DNA of 64,000 nucleotides from an uncultured Prevotellaceae bacterium (GCA_946188345.1 CAMHUI010000009.1:1-64000); one strand, 5' to 3'; shown: positions 1-8,984, numbered from the stretch's first letter. Numbers and translations: made by a program. Notes: generated by a model not told the origin, from the sequence alone.

Positions 1-133
1 CCACAGGGGCAAAAGATTGAAATCTAACTCTTTTGCCCCTGTGGGGCGCATCTTGTAATTTCCCTTTTTTCCCAGGGCGTTGCCCTGGGCTGAGGTCTCA
101 TTGGCCCTTCAGGCCGTTTTTACCGGACAGCAA
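1..133. mobile_element. MITE-like palindromic element, right-hand part (copy 1)
   Basis: The first 133 bases match the right half of the complete element at 2690-2942. A central hairpin has perfect 16-bp arms (1-16 and 29-44). It is followed by the CCCAGGGCGTTGCCCTGGG segment and a terminal stretch ending CCGTTTTTACCGGACAGCAA at 133. The left half lies outside the window. Relative to copy 2 the hairpin arms differ at a paired position (CCACAGG/CCTGTGG against CCGCAGG/CCTGCGG), so pairing is kept. No transposase is present. Confidence 0.75.
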
Positions 134-167
134 TATTTTTTTAATAAAAATTGTTATAATCTCTTTG

Positions 168-175
168 TATATTTG
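168..175 (+). promoter_or_regulatory. Putative -7 promoter box for the GH92 gene
   Basis: TATATTTG matches the Bacteroidota -7 consensus TAnnTTTG and lies 63 bases before the GH92 start. A clear -33 TTTG is not visible; ATTGTT about 19 bases upstream is a weak candidate. Confidence 0.4.
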
Positions 176-238
176 GCTGTGGTGCGTTTTTTGAGTAAAT
201 TTGCAAGAGTAAATGAAACAATTATCAAGTAAATCTTT

Positions 239-2617
239 ATGAAATTCTTCAAGACAACACTTATGCTCATGCTGCTTGGTATGGCCACGTCGGCCTCGGC
301 AGTAGTCAAGAAGCAGGCCCCCGTGGACTATGTCAACACCCTTGTGGGTACGATGTCTAAGGGCTCGCTCTCAACTGGTAACACCTATCCAGCCATTGCC
401 TTGCCGTGGGGTATGAATTTCTGGATGCCTCAGACAGGTCGCATGGGCGACGGCTGGGCCTATGTCTACACCGAGGACAAGCTGCGTGGCTTCAAGCAGA
501 CCCACCAGCCCTCACCCTGGATCAACGACTACGGCCAGTTTGCCTTCATGCCCGAGACGGGCAAGCCTGAGTTCCATCAGGACAAGCGTGCCTCATGGTT
601 CTCCCATAAGGCCGAGGTGGCCAAGCCCTACTATTACAGCGTCTATCTGGCCGACTACGATGTGACCACTGAGATTACGCCTACCGAGCGTGCTGCCATG
701 GTGCGCGTCACCTATCCCGAGACTCAGGAGGCCAGCTTCATCGTCGATGCCCTCGACCGCGGCTCCTATGTGAAAGCCCTCCCTGCCGAGCGCAAGATTA
801 TCGGCTATACCACCCGCAACAGCGGCGGCGTGCCAGAGAACTTCAAAAACTACTTCGTGCTCGTCTTCGACCATCCTTTCAAGAACGTCAAGACGGTCGA
901 CGTGAAAGGCGAGCGTCGGGGCGACAGCTACAAAGAAATCAACTTCAGGGAAGGCCTTGAGTTGGAGAGTGGCCATGCCGGCGTCATCGTCGAGTTCGAA
1001 CCAATGAAGCGTGGCGAGCAGGTCAACGTCTGCGTAGCCTCCTCCTTCATCAGCTTTGAACAGGCCGAGCAGAACCTCCAGGAGGTTGCCGTTGCCGGCG
1101 GAAGCTTCGACAAGGTATGCCAGACCGCCTTCAACCGCTGGAACGACGTGCTGGGCAAGATTGAAGTGGAAGACCAGGACATCGACCACCTGCGCACCTT
1201 CTACTCCTGCTTCTATCGCTCGGTGCTCTTCCCCCGCAGCTTCTTCGAGTATGGCAAGGACGGCCAGCCCCTGCACTACAGCCCCTTCAGCGGTGAGGTG
1301 CTGCCCGGGTATATGTTCACCGACACAGGCTTCTGGGACACCTTCCGCTGCCTGTTCCCCTTTGTCAACCTCGTCTATCCGTCGATGGCACAGAAGATGC
1401 AGGCCGGACTCGTCAACGACTACCTTGAGAGTGGCTTCCTGCCCGAATGGGCCAGCCCCGGCCATCGTGGCTGCATGGTGGGCAACAACTCCGCATCGGT
1501 CGTTGCCGATGCCTACCTGAAGGGTATCCGCGGCTATGATGCCGAGACGCTCTGGGAGGCCGTCGTCCATGGCGCCAATGCCGTCCATCCGCAGGTATCG
1601 TCGACCGGCCGCCTGGGATGGGAGTACTACAACAAGCTCGGCTATGTGCCCTACGATGTGAAAATCAACGAGAACGTGGCCCGTACGCTGGAGTACGCCT
1701 ACGACGACTGGTGCATCTACCAGTTCGGCCGCGCCCTCGGCAAGAGCGAGCAGGAACTGGCCCCCTTCAAGCAGCACGCCCTGAACTACCGCAACGTCTT
1801 CGACCCCGAGTATAAGCTGATGTGCGGACGCAATCAGGACGGTACCTTCCAGCGTCCCTTCTCTCCCTATAAGTGGGGCGATGCCTTCACTGAGGGCAAC
1901 GCGTGGCACTATACGTGGAGCGTCTTCCACGACCCGAAGGGACTCATCAACCTCATGGGCGGCCGCGACATGTTCAACCAGATGCTTGACTCCGTCTTCG
2001 TGGTGCCACCCGTGTTCGACGACAGCTACTACGGCGGCGTCATCCACGAGATCCGTGAGATGCAGATCATGAACATGGGCAACTACGCCCACGGCAACCA
2101 GCCCATCCAGCACATGCTCTATATGTATGGCTTCTCCGGCCAGCCCTGGAAGTCGCAGTACTGGATTCGCGAGACCATGGACAAACTCTATTCCGCCAAT
2201 GCCGACGGCTACTGCGGCGACGAGGATAACGGCCAGACCTCGGCCTGGTATGTGTTCTCAGCCATGGGCTTCTATCCCGTCTGTCCCGGCAGCGGCCAGT
2301 ATGTGCTCGGCACGCCCTACTTCGACCAGGTGAAGCTTCATCTGGAGAACGGCCAGACCGTCACCATCAACGCCCAGAACCAGGAGCGCCAGAACCGATA
2401 CGTGCAGGCCATGCGACTCAACGGAGTGCCCTACGACAAGAACTACCTCACCCACGACGACCTGCTGAAGGGTGCTACCATCGACTACGTGATGGGCAAC
2501 CAGCCCAACACCCAGCGCGGCACCAGCCTCGACGCAGCACCTTACTCCTTCACCGATGAGCTCGCCGCCGAGCAGCCCGTGAAGAAGGCCAAGAAAGCCC
2601 GTAAGGCGAAGAAGTAA
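239..2617 (+). CDS. GH92 alpha-mannosidase, secreted
   Basis: Glycoside hydrolase family 92: calcium-dependent exo-alpha-mannosidases that trim mannose from N-glycans or mannans in the periplasm or at the cell surface. A Sec signal peptide (hydrophobic LMLMLLGMATSASA) is followed by the family's N-terminal YVNTLVGT segment. Catalytic-domain landmarks are GFWDTFRCLFP from residue 364, EGNAWHYTWS from 552 and GDEDNGQTSAWYVFSAMGF from 660. The length of 792 residues is usual for the family. The odd feature is a strongly basic C-terminus (KKAKKARKAKK) not typical of the catalytic fold. The gene stands alone between two copies of a MITE-like element and ends at a strong terminator. A second, lipoprotein-type GH92 lies at 13096. 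Family assignment is secure; the linkage hydrolysed cannot be read from sequence. Confidence 0.93.
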   Translation: MKFFKTTLMLMLLGMATSASAVVKKQAPVDYVNTLVGTMSKGSLSTGNTYPAIALPWGMNFWMPQTGRMGDGWAYVYTEDKLRGFKQTHQPSPWINDYGQFAFMPETGKPEFHQDKRASWFSHKAEVAKPYYYSVYLADYDVTTEITPTERAAMVRVTYPETQEASFIVDALDRGSYVKALPAERKIIGYTTRNSGGVPENFKNYFVLVFDHPFKNVKTVDVKGERRGDSYKEINFREGLELESGHAGVIVEFEPMKRGEQVNVCVASSFISFEQAEQNLQEVAVAGGSFDKVCQTAFNRWNDVLGKIEVEDQDIDHLRTFYSCFYRSVLFPRSFFEYGKDGQPLHYSPFSGEVLPGYMFTDTGFWDTFRCLFPFVNLVYPSMAQKMQAGLVNDYLESGFLPEWASPGHRGCMVGNNSASVVADAYLKGIRGYDAETLWEAVVHGANAVHPQVSSTGRLGWEYYNKLGYVPYDVKINENVARTLEYAYDDWCIYQFGRALGKSEQELAPFKQHALNYRNVFDPEYKLMCGRNQDGTFQRPFSPYKWGDAFTEGNAWHYTWSVFHDPKGLINLMGGRDMFNQMLDSVFVVPPVFDDSYYGGVIHEIREMQIMNMGNYAHGNQPIQHMLYMYGFSGQPWKSQYWIRETMDKLYSANADGYCGDEDNGQTSAWYVFSAMGFYPVCPGSGQYVLGTPYFDQVKLHLENGQTVTINAQNQERQNRYVQAMRLNGVPYDKNYLTHDDLLKGATIDYVMGNQPNTQRGTSLDAAPYSFTDELAAEQPVKKAKKARKAKK

Positions 2618-2648
2618 ACAGTCGCCCTCTGAAACAGACAATTATTGG

Positions 2649-2686
2649 GCCGGCTTGCAAAAGTGCTTTTGCAAGCCGGCTTTTTT
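2649..2686 (+). terminator. Intrinsic terminator of the GH92 gene
   Basis: Perfect 15-bp inverted repeat (2649-2663 and 2666-2680, arms GCCGGCTTGCAAAAG and its complement) followed by six T, starting 32 bases after the GH92 stop. Confidence 0.9.
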
Positions 2687-2689
2687 ATG

Positions 2690-2942
2690 TTGCTGTCCGG
2701 TAAAAACGGCCCGAACCAAAGGTCGACGGCCGAAGGGAAAGTCAAGGGCCAGAAAGACCTCAGCCCAGGGCAACGCCCTGGGAAAAAGGGCAATTGCAAG
2801 ATGCGCCCCGCAGGGGCAAAAGATTTCGTTCATGTGTTTCTTTTGCCCCTGCGGGGCGTATTCTCTGGCAACTTCCACACCCAGGGCGTTGCCCTGGGCT
2901 GAGTTATCATTGGCCCCTCGGGCCGTTTTTACCGGACAGCAA
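2690..2942. mobile_element. Complete MITE-like element with 25-bp terminal inverted repeats
   Basis: The ends are perfect 25-bp inverted repeats: 2690-2714 begins TTGCTGTCCGGTAAAAACGG and 2918-2942 is its complement. Inside are two oppositely oriented copies of the self-complementary CCCAGGGCAACGCCCTGGG and a central hairpin with perfect 20-bp arms (2804-2823 and 2839-2858). The direct repeat GCTTTTTTATG flanks the element at 2679-2689 and 2945-2955, as a target-site duplication would, though the right copy is offset by two bases. There is no coding capacity for a transposase, so the element would be non-autonomous. Short ORFs reading through it are by-products of its GC-rich composition. Confidence 0.8.
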
Positions 2943-3078
2943 TAGCTTTTTTATGTTCATCCGCCGTACCATCGTATCGCGAAACAAGCAATTTCCCCGC
3001 TCATTCCTTTCATCTTTACAGCTTCAGTCAGCATGCCTGACAACCTTTCCGTATGTGATTGGTAATCAACGTCAAAGT

Positions 3079-3166
3079 AAAATCGGCGAATTTGGTGACC
3101 AAAATCGGCGATTTTACCGACCAAAATCGGCGAATTTACTCATCAAAATCGGCGATTTTACTTTCA
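3079..3166. repeat. 22-bp-period palindrome array A (4 units)
   Basis: Four tandem 22-bp units start at 3079, 3101, 3123 and 3145. Each is a 15-bp core (AAAATCGGCGATTTT, or AATTT at the end in units 1 and 3) plus a 7-bp linker (ggtgacc, accgacc, actcatc, actttca). The core is a palindrome around its central G. The array is preceded by AACGTCAAAGTAAAAT, which also precedes array D at 48025. Confidence 0.9.
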
Positions 3167-3361
3167 GATGTCTTACCTTTCATTTTGAGAAGTCTTGCCA
3201 TAGTCGTTGTGAAGGCTTGGTATTCTCGTGTGCGCAGGTTGTTCAGCGTCCTGACAGGGCACATCAGCCAATAAGCCAGCGCTGCCCAGCCGGGTACCAG
3301 ACTGGATTGACACCAAAGCCGAATCGCACTCATCCGCCAGCCACCTTTTTGCCGTTATTTC
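3167..3361. other. Intergenic segment without a recognised gene
   Basis: Between array A and the promoter of the 3425 gene nothing clear is visible. A minus-strand open frame (3136-3333, 65 codons, containing PVRTLNNLRTREYQAF) reads into array A. It has no promoter or neighbour support, but its composition is not random-looking and it may be a gene remnant. Confidence 0.3.
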
Positions 3362-3392
3362 TTGGCATATTGGGATTTATTTATTAAATTTG
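3362..3392 (+). promoter_or_regulatory. Promoter of the membrane protein/NTPase operon
   Basis: TTGG at 3362-3365, 19 bases, then TAAATTTG at 3385-3392. This fits the Bacteroidota -33/-7 pattern with one -33 mismatch. It would give a leader of about 25 bases before the ATG at 3425. Confidence 0.6.
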
Positions 3393-3424
3393 CAGCTATA
3401 AACCTAAGATAGACTTTCACTGCT

Positions 3425-4894
3425 ATGGAACTGAGAGAGAGTTATACGTGGATGATGGTGCCTCTTTGCATCGACGAGGCCCGTTGGCGAGTGCCCGAGG
3501 TGGGGCTTTGGCAGCCTGCCGAGCTGAAGTTGGAGACGCAGGTGTTCTACGACTATATCGAGCAATGGCTGCTTGCGAAGGCCAATGCGGCCAACCGCCA
3601 GTCGCTGCCTCAGGAGTCTCAGAGCTACGATATCTATACGCTGCGTCCGTCGCGCAAGGCTACGGCCGACGACTCCCCTGAGCAGCAGGCGCTGCTTGGC
3701 CGGCTGTCGGCGTGGCGCGGGTTCGCAGGTGCTACGTGGCGCCAACAGCGTTCAGGGCTGGCGTTCCGCTTCCTGGACAAGGAGCAGGAGCTGATGTCGG
3801 TGAAGCTGCTGGTCAACAGATTCTCGCGCAATGGGCTGCTGCTCATTCCCATCAGCCTCGACAGTCGCCATACCGAGTTGACCGACCTTGTCACGCTGAA
3901 CTACTATCAGGACAAGATAGACCGTCAGGCTCCGCTCTGTGTGCTCGATGCCGACCTGCAGTCATTAGACCCGCGGGCGGTGGAGAAGTACCGCCGTATG
4001 GCCTCGGGCATGTCGCTGCGCTATGACGAGGCTACGGGGCCGCAGTGGACGATGAACGACCTCATCGGCTTCCTGCTCTCCGACTTCGGTGACGGCTGCC
4101 GCCTCTTCAACCGCACGCGCCTTCATCTCTTCACCTATCTGCGCGTGCCCCGCGAGCAGTGGTATGCCGACGGTGCAGCCGGCAGCCGTCAGGGCAAGGC
4201 CGACTTTGTAAGGCTGGTGCGCTCGCAGAATACCACCTATAACCCGCCCCAGCAGCGACTCGACGACGAGGACCTGCTCTTGCAGACCTTCGACAATGTC
4301 TATGTGGGCGCCTCGGTGGAGGGCGGGGCCATGTTGGTGCTGTCGAATCCCGAGGACGACGAGAAGGGCTTGTCGACCTTCTTCCATAACTTTGCCACAG
4401 CCAATCTCTCGAAGCGCTATCTGTGGATCTACCTGATGGTGGTGCTCCAGCGCCATGCCTTGCTGCAGATGATTGGCGAGCTGAGCGACATCAACCGCCG
4501 TCAGGCCGACGAACGTTCGCTCGACCAACTCGAGGCCTTGCTCGAACGGCTGGCCACGGTGAAGACCTGCACCTACTATACGAACGTCAGCGACTACACT
4601 CAGCATAACGATTTCTACAAGTATTGTGCCCGTCAGATGCATATAGAGGAGCAATATGATGAGATTTCGGAGAAGATGCGGCTGCTCGAGACCGTGGTTG
4701 AGGGCAAGAAGGCAGAGGCTGACGACGTGCGCGGTCATAGGCTGGAAATCATCCTGGCCGTGTTGACCATCATCTCTGGCACCTGCGACCTGCTGTCAGT
4801 CCTCGACCTGGGTGGCATCAAGACGGCAGGCGGCATCACTACCATCCTTCTGCTCATCCTGCTCATTGTCGTCGTATGGAACCGAAAGAGATAA
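3425..4894 (+). CDS. Membrane protein with C-terminal coiled coil and two TM helices (CorA-like topology)
   Basis: I do not recognise the family. The 489-residue protein has no signal peptide. A soluble N-terminal part (about 1-330) is followed by a long helical region rich in charged heptads (about 335-435, including IEEQYDEISEKMRLLETVVEGKK). Two hydrophobic helices close it (about 440-460 and 471-485), with the basic end NRKR. Soluble domain, long helix and two terminal TM helices is the topology of CorA-type channels, but the GMN loop motif of true CorA is absent between the helices (LGGIKTAGG). Its stop overlaps the start of the NTPase gene by 19 bases, so the two are very probably co-translated and functionally paired. 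Inference: membrane effector or anchor partner of the NTPase. Confidence 0.75.
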   Translation: MELRESYTWMMVPLCIDEARWRVPEVGLWQPAELKLETQVFYDYIEQWLLAKANAANRQSLPQESQSYDIYTLRPSRKATADDSPEQQALLGRLSAWRGFAGATWRQQRSGLAFRFLDKEQELMSVKLLVNRFSRNGLLLIPISLDSRHTELTDLVTLNYYQDKIDRQAPLCVLDADLQSLDPRAVEKYRRMASGMSLRYDEATGPQWTMNDLIGFLLSDFGDGCRLFNRTRLHLFTYLRVPREQWYADGAAGSRQGKADFVRLVRSQNTTYNPPQQRLDDEDLLLQTFDNVYVGASVEGGAMLVLSNPEDDEKGLSTFFHNFATANLSKRYLWIYLMVVLQRHALLQMIGELSDINRRQADERSLDQLEALLERLATVKTCTYYTNVSDYTQHNDFYKYCARQMHIEEQYDEISEKMRLLETVVEGKKAEADDVRGHRLEIILAVLTIISGTCDLLSVLDLGGIKTAGGITTILLLILLIVVVWNRKR

Positions 4895-7800
4895 TCCCCC
4901 AGCTGCCTTATACGCTGAGCTACCCCATGCAACGGGCCACCGAGGCCATCGCCCAGGGGCAGTTTGAGAAGGCCAAGAACCTGCTCTTAGACTTCATGGA
5001 GGTCAGCGTGATGTATGTCAGTCACGTGCTCTTCGGTCTGCTGCAGGAACGCCAGGAGACCGTTTCGCCACAATGCCTGCAGACCATGCAGGCCTATCTG
5101 AACACCATCGACCGCAACCGCCAGATGTCGTTCGGCACTTGGATTAACGACCTTCTCACACCGCTGCTGAAGGCAGCCGAGCAAGAACTCACCGCACATC
5201 CGCTGGTGGCATCGCTGGGCACCCATCTGCTCACCGGCCGCAAGCGCACCAATCTCCTGCTTGGCGACGGCAAGCGCGTGCCGAGCATTGTGGCCCTGCG
5301 CAACCAGTATAAGGGCCACGGCGTGACCCTCTCGGAACAAGTCTATGAGGACGTCGTCGGCCGCATCATGCAACATGTCGACGCCATGCTGCAGGCTGTC
5401 AGTCCGCTCGTCGACGCTCATCCCGAGAACCACGGAGGGCACTACGTGCTGGTGCTTCCGGCCGGCGACGGAACGGCAGAACAGCTCGACCTCTTCCCCC
5501 TGCTGTTCTATACGGCCGACGGAGTGCCTTATCTGTTCCAGACGCTGCGCGACAACGAAACCGTGCAGTATGTGTCGAGCAACGAGCGCTCGGAGATGCT
5601 TGTCGACGACCGCCACAACCAGGCCTTCGACCTGCGCATGAAGCGCACGCTACCCTCGTTCGACATCTCCAAGGAGATGAACCTTGACGAGATACGTCAG
5701 TCGGTGAACATTGCTTCGGCCGACTTCCTTGCACAGATATATAAGGAGAAGAAATACAACCAGGAGCTATTCGTTGAGCGTCAGCAGCTTACAGAAGCCC
5801 TCCGCCGCTTCGTCGGCAGCGACGCTACGCTGTTTCCCATGATAGGCGAGGCCGGGCAGGGCAAGACCAACCAGCTGAGCTTCTGGACTGAGACCCTCAT
5901 CCGTCAGGGCGAGGCCGTGCTCATTTTCAATGCCGCCGACTTCGCCAATGTCACCCTCGACCAGAAGATGAAGCAGGTGTTCAACCGTCCGTTGAAGGCC
6001 GACCTGATGAAGTTCATGCGCAAGGTGCACGAACGGTTCGAGGAAGCCGGCCGGACGCTTTACGTATTCTTCGATGCCATCAACGAATGCCTGAAATACG
6101 CCAGCGACCCTTATTCCCTCACAGGCCATCAGACAGAGGCCACCGGGGACAACGGTCCGCTGCTGCTTTATGAGGCTATCCGCACCATCTTCGCGCAGGA
6201 AGACTTCCGCCGTTTCAAGGTGCTCTTCACCTGCCGCACCTACACCTGGAAGAACCTGATACAGCCGAAGGTGGTGGCCACCGACCCGCTCGTCTATCGC
6301 GGCGAGCAGGACGACGAGACCGTCATCCGCGGTTTTACCGACACGGAGGCCCACGAGGCCTACGACATCTATCGCCGCCTCTACCAGATGGCCACCGACT
6401 TCACGGACATCGCCCGTCCCGTAGCACTAAGGCTGAAAGACCCACTCATCCTGAAATACGTCTGCACCAACTACCTGGGGCGTGCACTGACCGATCAGAT
6501 GGGCGACTATACCAGCATCTCCCTCTTCGGAAAGATGCTCACCGACATTGGCAACTCCTATGCCGGATGGCGACAGATTGACATCGTCAATGCCCTTTCT
6601 GACTGGTTCCTCGACAGCTACCTCAACGGGCAGCCCGTCGACGGCGTCAGTCTCGACGAGATAAGAAAGGCTTCCGAAGGCTCCCCTCTGGCGGTCCTTG
6701 CAAAGCTGTTGCTCAAAGACGACGGCATCTCCATTGCCTATGGCGAGCTGCTTAACAAGGCCGAGCGCCCCATGCTGCGTGAGGTGGCTAAGCAGACAGA
6801 GCGCGGCGAAGCCGTCTATATACAGTTCATCTACGAGCGTTTCCTCGAATATGCCATTGGTCGTCGCTTCGTCGACCGACAGCTGGCACAGCGCCAAGAA
6901 CCCATCGCAGCCGATGTCTTCGTCGACGCCCTGCGACGCGGTGTGACCAATGTGGTCTTCATGGGTGCCATGCGCAATGCCTTGATTATCGACTATCTGC
7001 GCACCCACGATGCCACGACCCTCATGACGCTGGCAGCCCGCCACAGTGAGGACTTCACCGTGCTGACGCTCGTCAACGAGACCCTTGATGTCCTCATCCG
7101 CGAAAACTATGAAGACGAGCTGTTCAGCATCCTGCAGACCATGCTCGGCTATTCCGATGCAGAACATCAGGACAAGATAGCCCGCTACAACGAGATTATC
7201 CGACTGATTGGTGCCAACCAGTCCACCCCCGAAGTCATTGCCGAGCACAAGGAGCTGTCGGTCCACCTCTCGCCGCTCATCCGGCTGCGCAACACGGCAC
7301 TGGTCAGCACGATGAACGGCGTACTGCTGTCCGACTACTTCAATGAGAATCTCTACCGGCATGATGCCCTTCAGCTGGTGTGGTCGCTGATGTTAGACGA
7401 TGTGCTGGAGGTGCGCAACACCGCATGCATGTATGCCTACTACCTCTCCAACCGCCGTTATACCCTCAGCTATACGCCCCTGCGCTCTAACCTGACACGC
7501 CGCATCGTAGAAGAGATGTATGCCATCGTCGAGGAACATGGGCTGCTGTCGACAGCCCTCCATGCCCAATGGCGCAAGCGGTCGATGAGCTTCTTCGAGA
7601 CGGCCACACGGCTCTGCGTGCTGCTCATCATCGACTGCCAGCTGGCCGGAGGCGAGGCCCGGAAGGAGATAGGCCCGCTTCTCGACCTCGTCAGAAACGT
7701 GGTCAGGCATCTGACGTGGAACTACCGTGTCGTCAGGGCCATCATGCCCTTTGTCCAGATTGCCATGCGCCGGCAGATAACGTTCCAGAGCGACTACGTG

Positions 7801-8961
7801 AACAATGCCATCGAATACCAGAACTGCTGGGACGAGCACATCATTCCCGCCACGTCACCGCAGGACAAGTGGAGCAGGGAGGCACTGAAGGAACTCGTCA
7901 AGTTCGTGCGTTTCTATAACGACTATGGTACCGATGCTACTGATCCTTCCCATCAGGAAGCAGCACGGCGTTTCCTCGGCTACCGCGATGCCATTCTCGA
8001 GGCTTATACCACGGGCGACTCGCTGAGCTACTTCGTCTTGGAACGCGTGCTCGTCATCATGGGCGTGGCCAACTGGAGCTATGTGGAGCCCATCTTCAGG
8101 GAGTTCTTCACCGACCGCTACCGTCAGACCGAGTGGTTCCGCTACTCCCAGATGTCGATGCTCTATAACCTGCTGCAGATAGAAGTCCAGTCCGACCGCC
8201 AGAACGCTGACTTGCTCAGCGTCTACGAGCGGGAGTGCCGCGACTGGACCTGTAGCTGCCGCGGACTCTTCAAGGCCCGAAGCAGTGAGAAGGCCAACCC
8301 GCGAGGACTCTATAAGCGCAACGTGCTGACGTGGTACGGCGTGGTCTATGCCACCCATGTCGGCGACGGCATCTGCCGCGAAGGCGACGAGCGACCTGTG
8401 CCGCTGTTCTACGAACTCATCGACCAGGCCTGTCGTGAACACGACAAGGAGTTGCTCTATCATGTCATTGAGAACATCAGCGAACTTATTGCCGACTTCG
8501 GCTTTGTCAAGCAAGGCCTTGCACTGCTGAAGTATATCATGCAACAGTTTGAGACACAGGCTTCGGTCGACACCATCAACGCCATTGACCTGTCAGAGCG
8601 TGGAGGCATCTACGGATTCGACCTCGTACGGCTCGTAGGGAATGTGTTCAGTACGGCTAAGAACTACTTCTCCGACGAAGTAGACAACTTCATCCGCACC
8701 GAGGTGTCAGGCCTGAAATTCCCAGGCGTATCAGCCTACAGCGAAGAGATTCTCAGCTATCACCCCAGTGGAGAAACGCTCTCCGACCTGTTCACGCACA
8801 AGTTCGGAAAGTTCCTCATCTGGTCCCTGATCCACGAACCAGCTGTCGATAACTTCTCCATAGAAGCCATCGGAAAGGTTACAGAGACCTCCGACTGCTT
8901 CTCGTGGTTCGCACAGGTAGTGAAAATCCTGATGCGGCAGATGTTTGGAGTAAAAATATAA
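4876..8961 (+). CDS. Large STAND/NACHT-like NTPase with possible N-terminal HEPN motif
   Basis: A 1361-residue multidomain protein. Residues 1-190 look all-helical and carry RNQYKGH (142-148), which fits the R-N-x(4-6)-H signature of HEPN RNase domains. A short beta-rich segment follows (HYVLVLPAGDG, DLFPLLFYTADGVPYLF). The P-loop NTPase has Walker A GEAGQGKT at 324-331, Walker B LYVFFDAINE with D400 and E404, and a sensor-like VLFTCR at 449-454, as in NACHT/STAND ATPases. About 800 further residues are mostly helical and may be a repeat-type sensor. No signal peptide or TM helix is evident. It overlaps the membrane protein gene by 19 bases. STAND ATPases with effector domains are often anti-phage or stress sensors; that role here is inference from architecture. 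Confidence 0.8.
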   Translation: MEPKEIIPQLPYTLSYPMQRATEAIAQGQFEKAKNLLLDFMEVSVMYVSHVLFGLLQERQETVSPQCLQTMQAYLNTIDRNRQMSFGTWINDLLTPLLKAAEQELTAHPLVASLGTHLLTGRKRTNLLLGDGKRVPSIVALRNQYKGHGVTLSEQVYEDVVGRIMQHVDAMLQAVSPLVDAHPENHGGHYVLVLPAGDGTAEQLDLFPLLFYTADGVPYLFQTLRDNETVQYVSSNERSEMLVDDRHNQAFDLRMKRTLPSFDISKEMNLDEIRQSVNIASADFLAQIYKEKKYNQELFVERQQLTEALRRFVGSDATLFPMIGEAGQGKTNQLSFWTETLIRQGEAVLIFNAADFANVTLDQKMKQVFNRPLKADLMKFMRKVHERFEEAGRTLYVFFDAINECLKYASDPYSLTGHQTEATGDNGPLLLYEAIRTIFAQEDFRRFKVLFTCRTYTWKNLIQPKVVATDPLVYRGEQDDETVIRGFTDTEAHEAYDIYRRLYQMATDFTDIARPVALRLKDPLILKYVCTNYLGRALTDQMGDYTSISLFGKMLTDIGNSYAGWRQIDIVNALSDWFLDSYLNGQPVDGVSLDEIRKASEGSPLAVLAKLLLKDDGISIAYGELLNKAERPMLREVAKQTERGEAVYIQFIYERFLEYAIGRRFVDRQLAQRQEPIAADVFVDALRRGVTNVVFMGAMRNALIIDYLRTHDATTLMTLAARHSEDFTVLTLVNETLDVLIRENYEDELFSILQTMLGYSDAEHQDKIARYNEIIRLIGANQSTPEVIAEHKELSVHLSPLIRLRNTALVSTMNGVLLSDYFNENLYRHDALQLVWSLMLDDVLEVRNTACMYAYYLSNRRYTLSYTPLRSNLTRRIVEEMYAIVEEHGLLSTALHAQWRKRSMSFFETATRLCVLLIIDCQLAGGEARKEIGPLLDLVRNVVRHLTWNYRVVRAIMPFVQIAMRRQITFQSDYVNNAIEYQNCWDEHIIPATSPQDKWSREALKELVKFVRFYNDYGTDATDPSHQEAARRFLGYRDAILEAYTTGDSLSYFVLERVLVIMGVANWSYVEPIFREFFTDRYRQTEWFRYSQMSMLYNLLQIEVQSDRQNADLLSVYERECRDWTCSCRGLFKARSSEKANPRGLYKRNVLTWYGVVYATHVGDGICREGDERPVPLFYELIDQACREHDKELLYHVIENISELIADFGFVKQGLALLKYIMQQFETQASVDTINAIDLSERGGIYGFDLVRLVGNVFSTAKNYFSDEVDNFIRTEVSGLKFPGVSAYSEEILSYHPSGETLSDLFTHKFGKFLIWSLIHEPAVDNFSIEAIGKVTETSDCFSWFAQVVKILMRQMFGVKI

Positions 8962-8984
8962 TCCTGAAATAATCATAGTGAAAA

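Noticed and set aside
593..2113. Minus-strand open frame of 506 codons within the first GH92
   Set aside because: Antisense shadow of a well-supported GH92 gene; composition (Val/His/Ala rich) is typical of such shadows.
239..2617. GH92 gene as cargo of a composite transposon
   Set aside because: Two element copies flank it, but no transposase or outer target-site duplication is visible and both are short non-autonomous elements; flanking by chance is as likely.
3079..3166. Possible CRISPR array
   Set aside because: The spacing is only 7 bases and the linkers are not unique spacers; the 22-bp period and palindromic core do not fit CRISPR. The same applies to arrays B, C and D.
3136..3333. 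65-codon minus-strand frame
   Set aside because: It has protein-like composition but no start signal, promoter or neighbour, and runs into the repeat array; at most a gene remnant.
2642..3387. Several overlapping short frames on both strands
   Set aside because: They read through the palindromic MITE-like element and array A; the frames reflect the inverted repeats.
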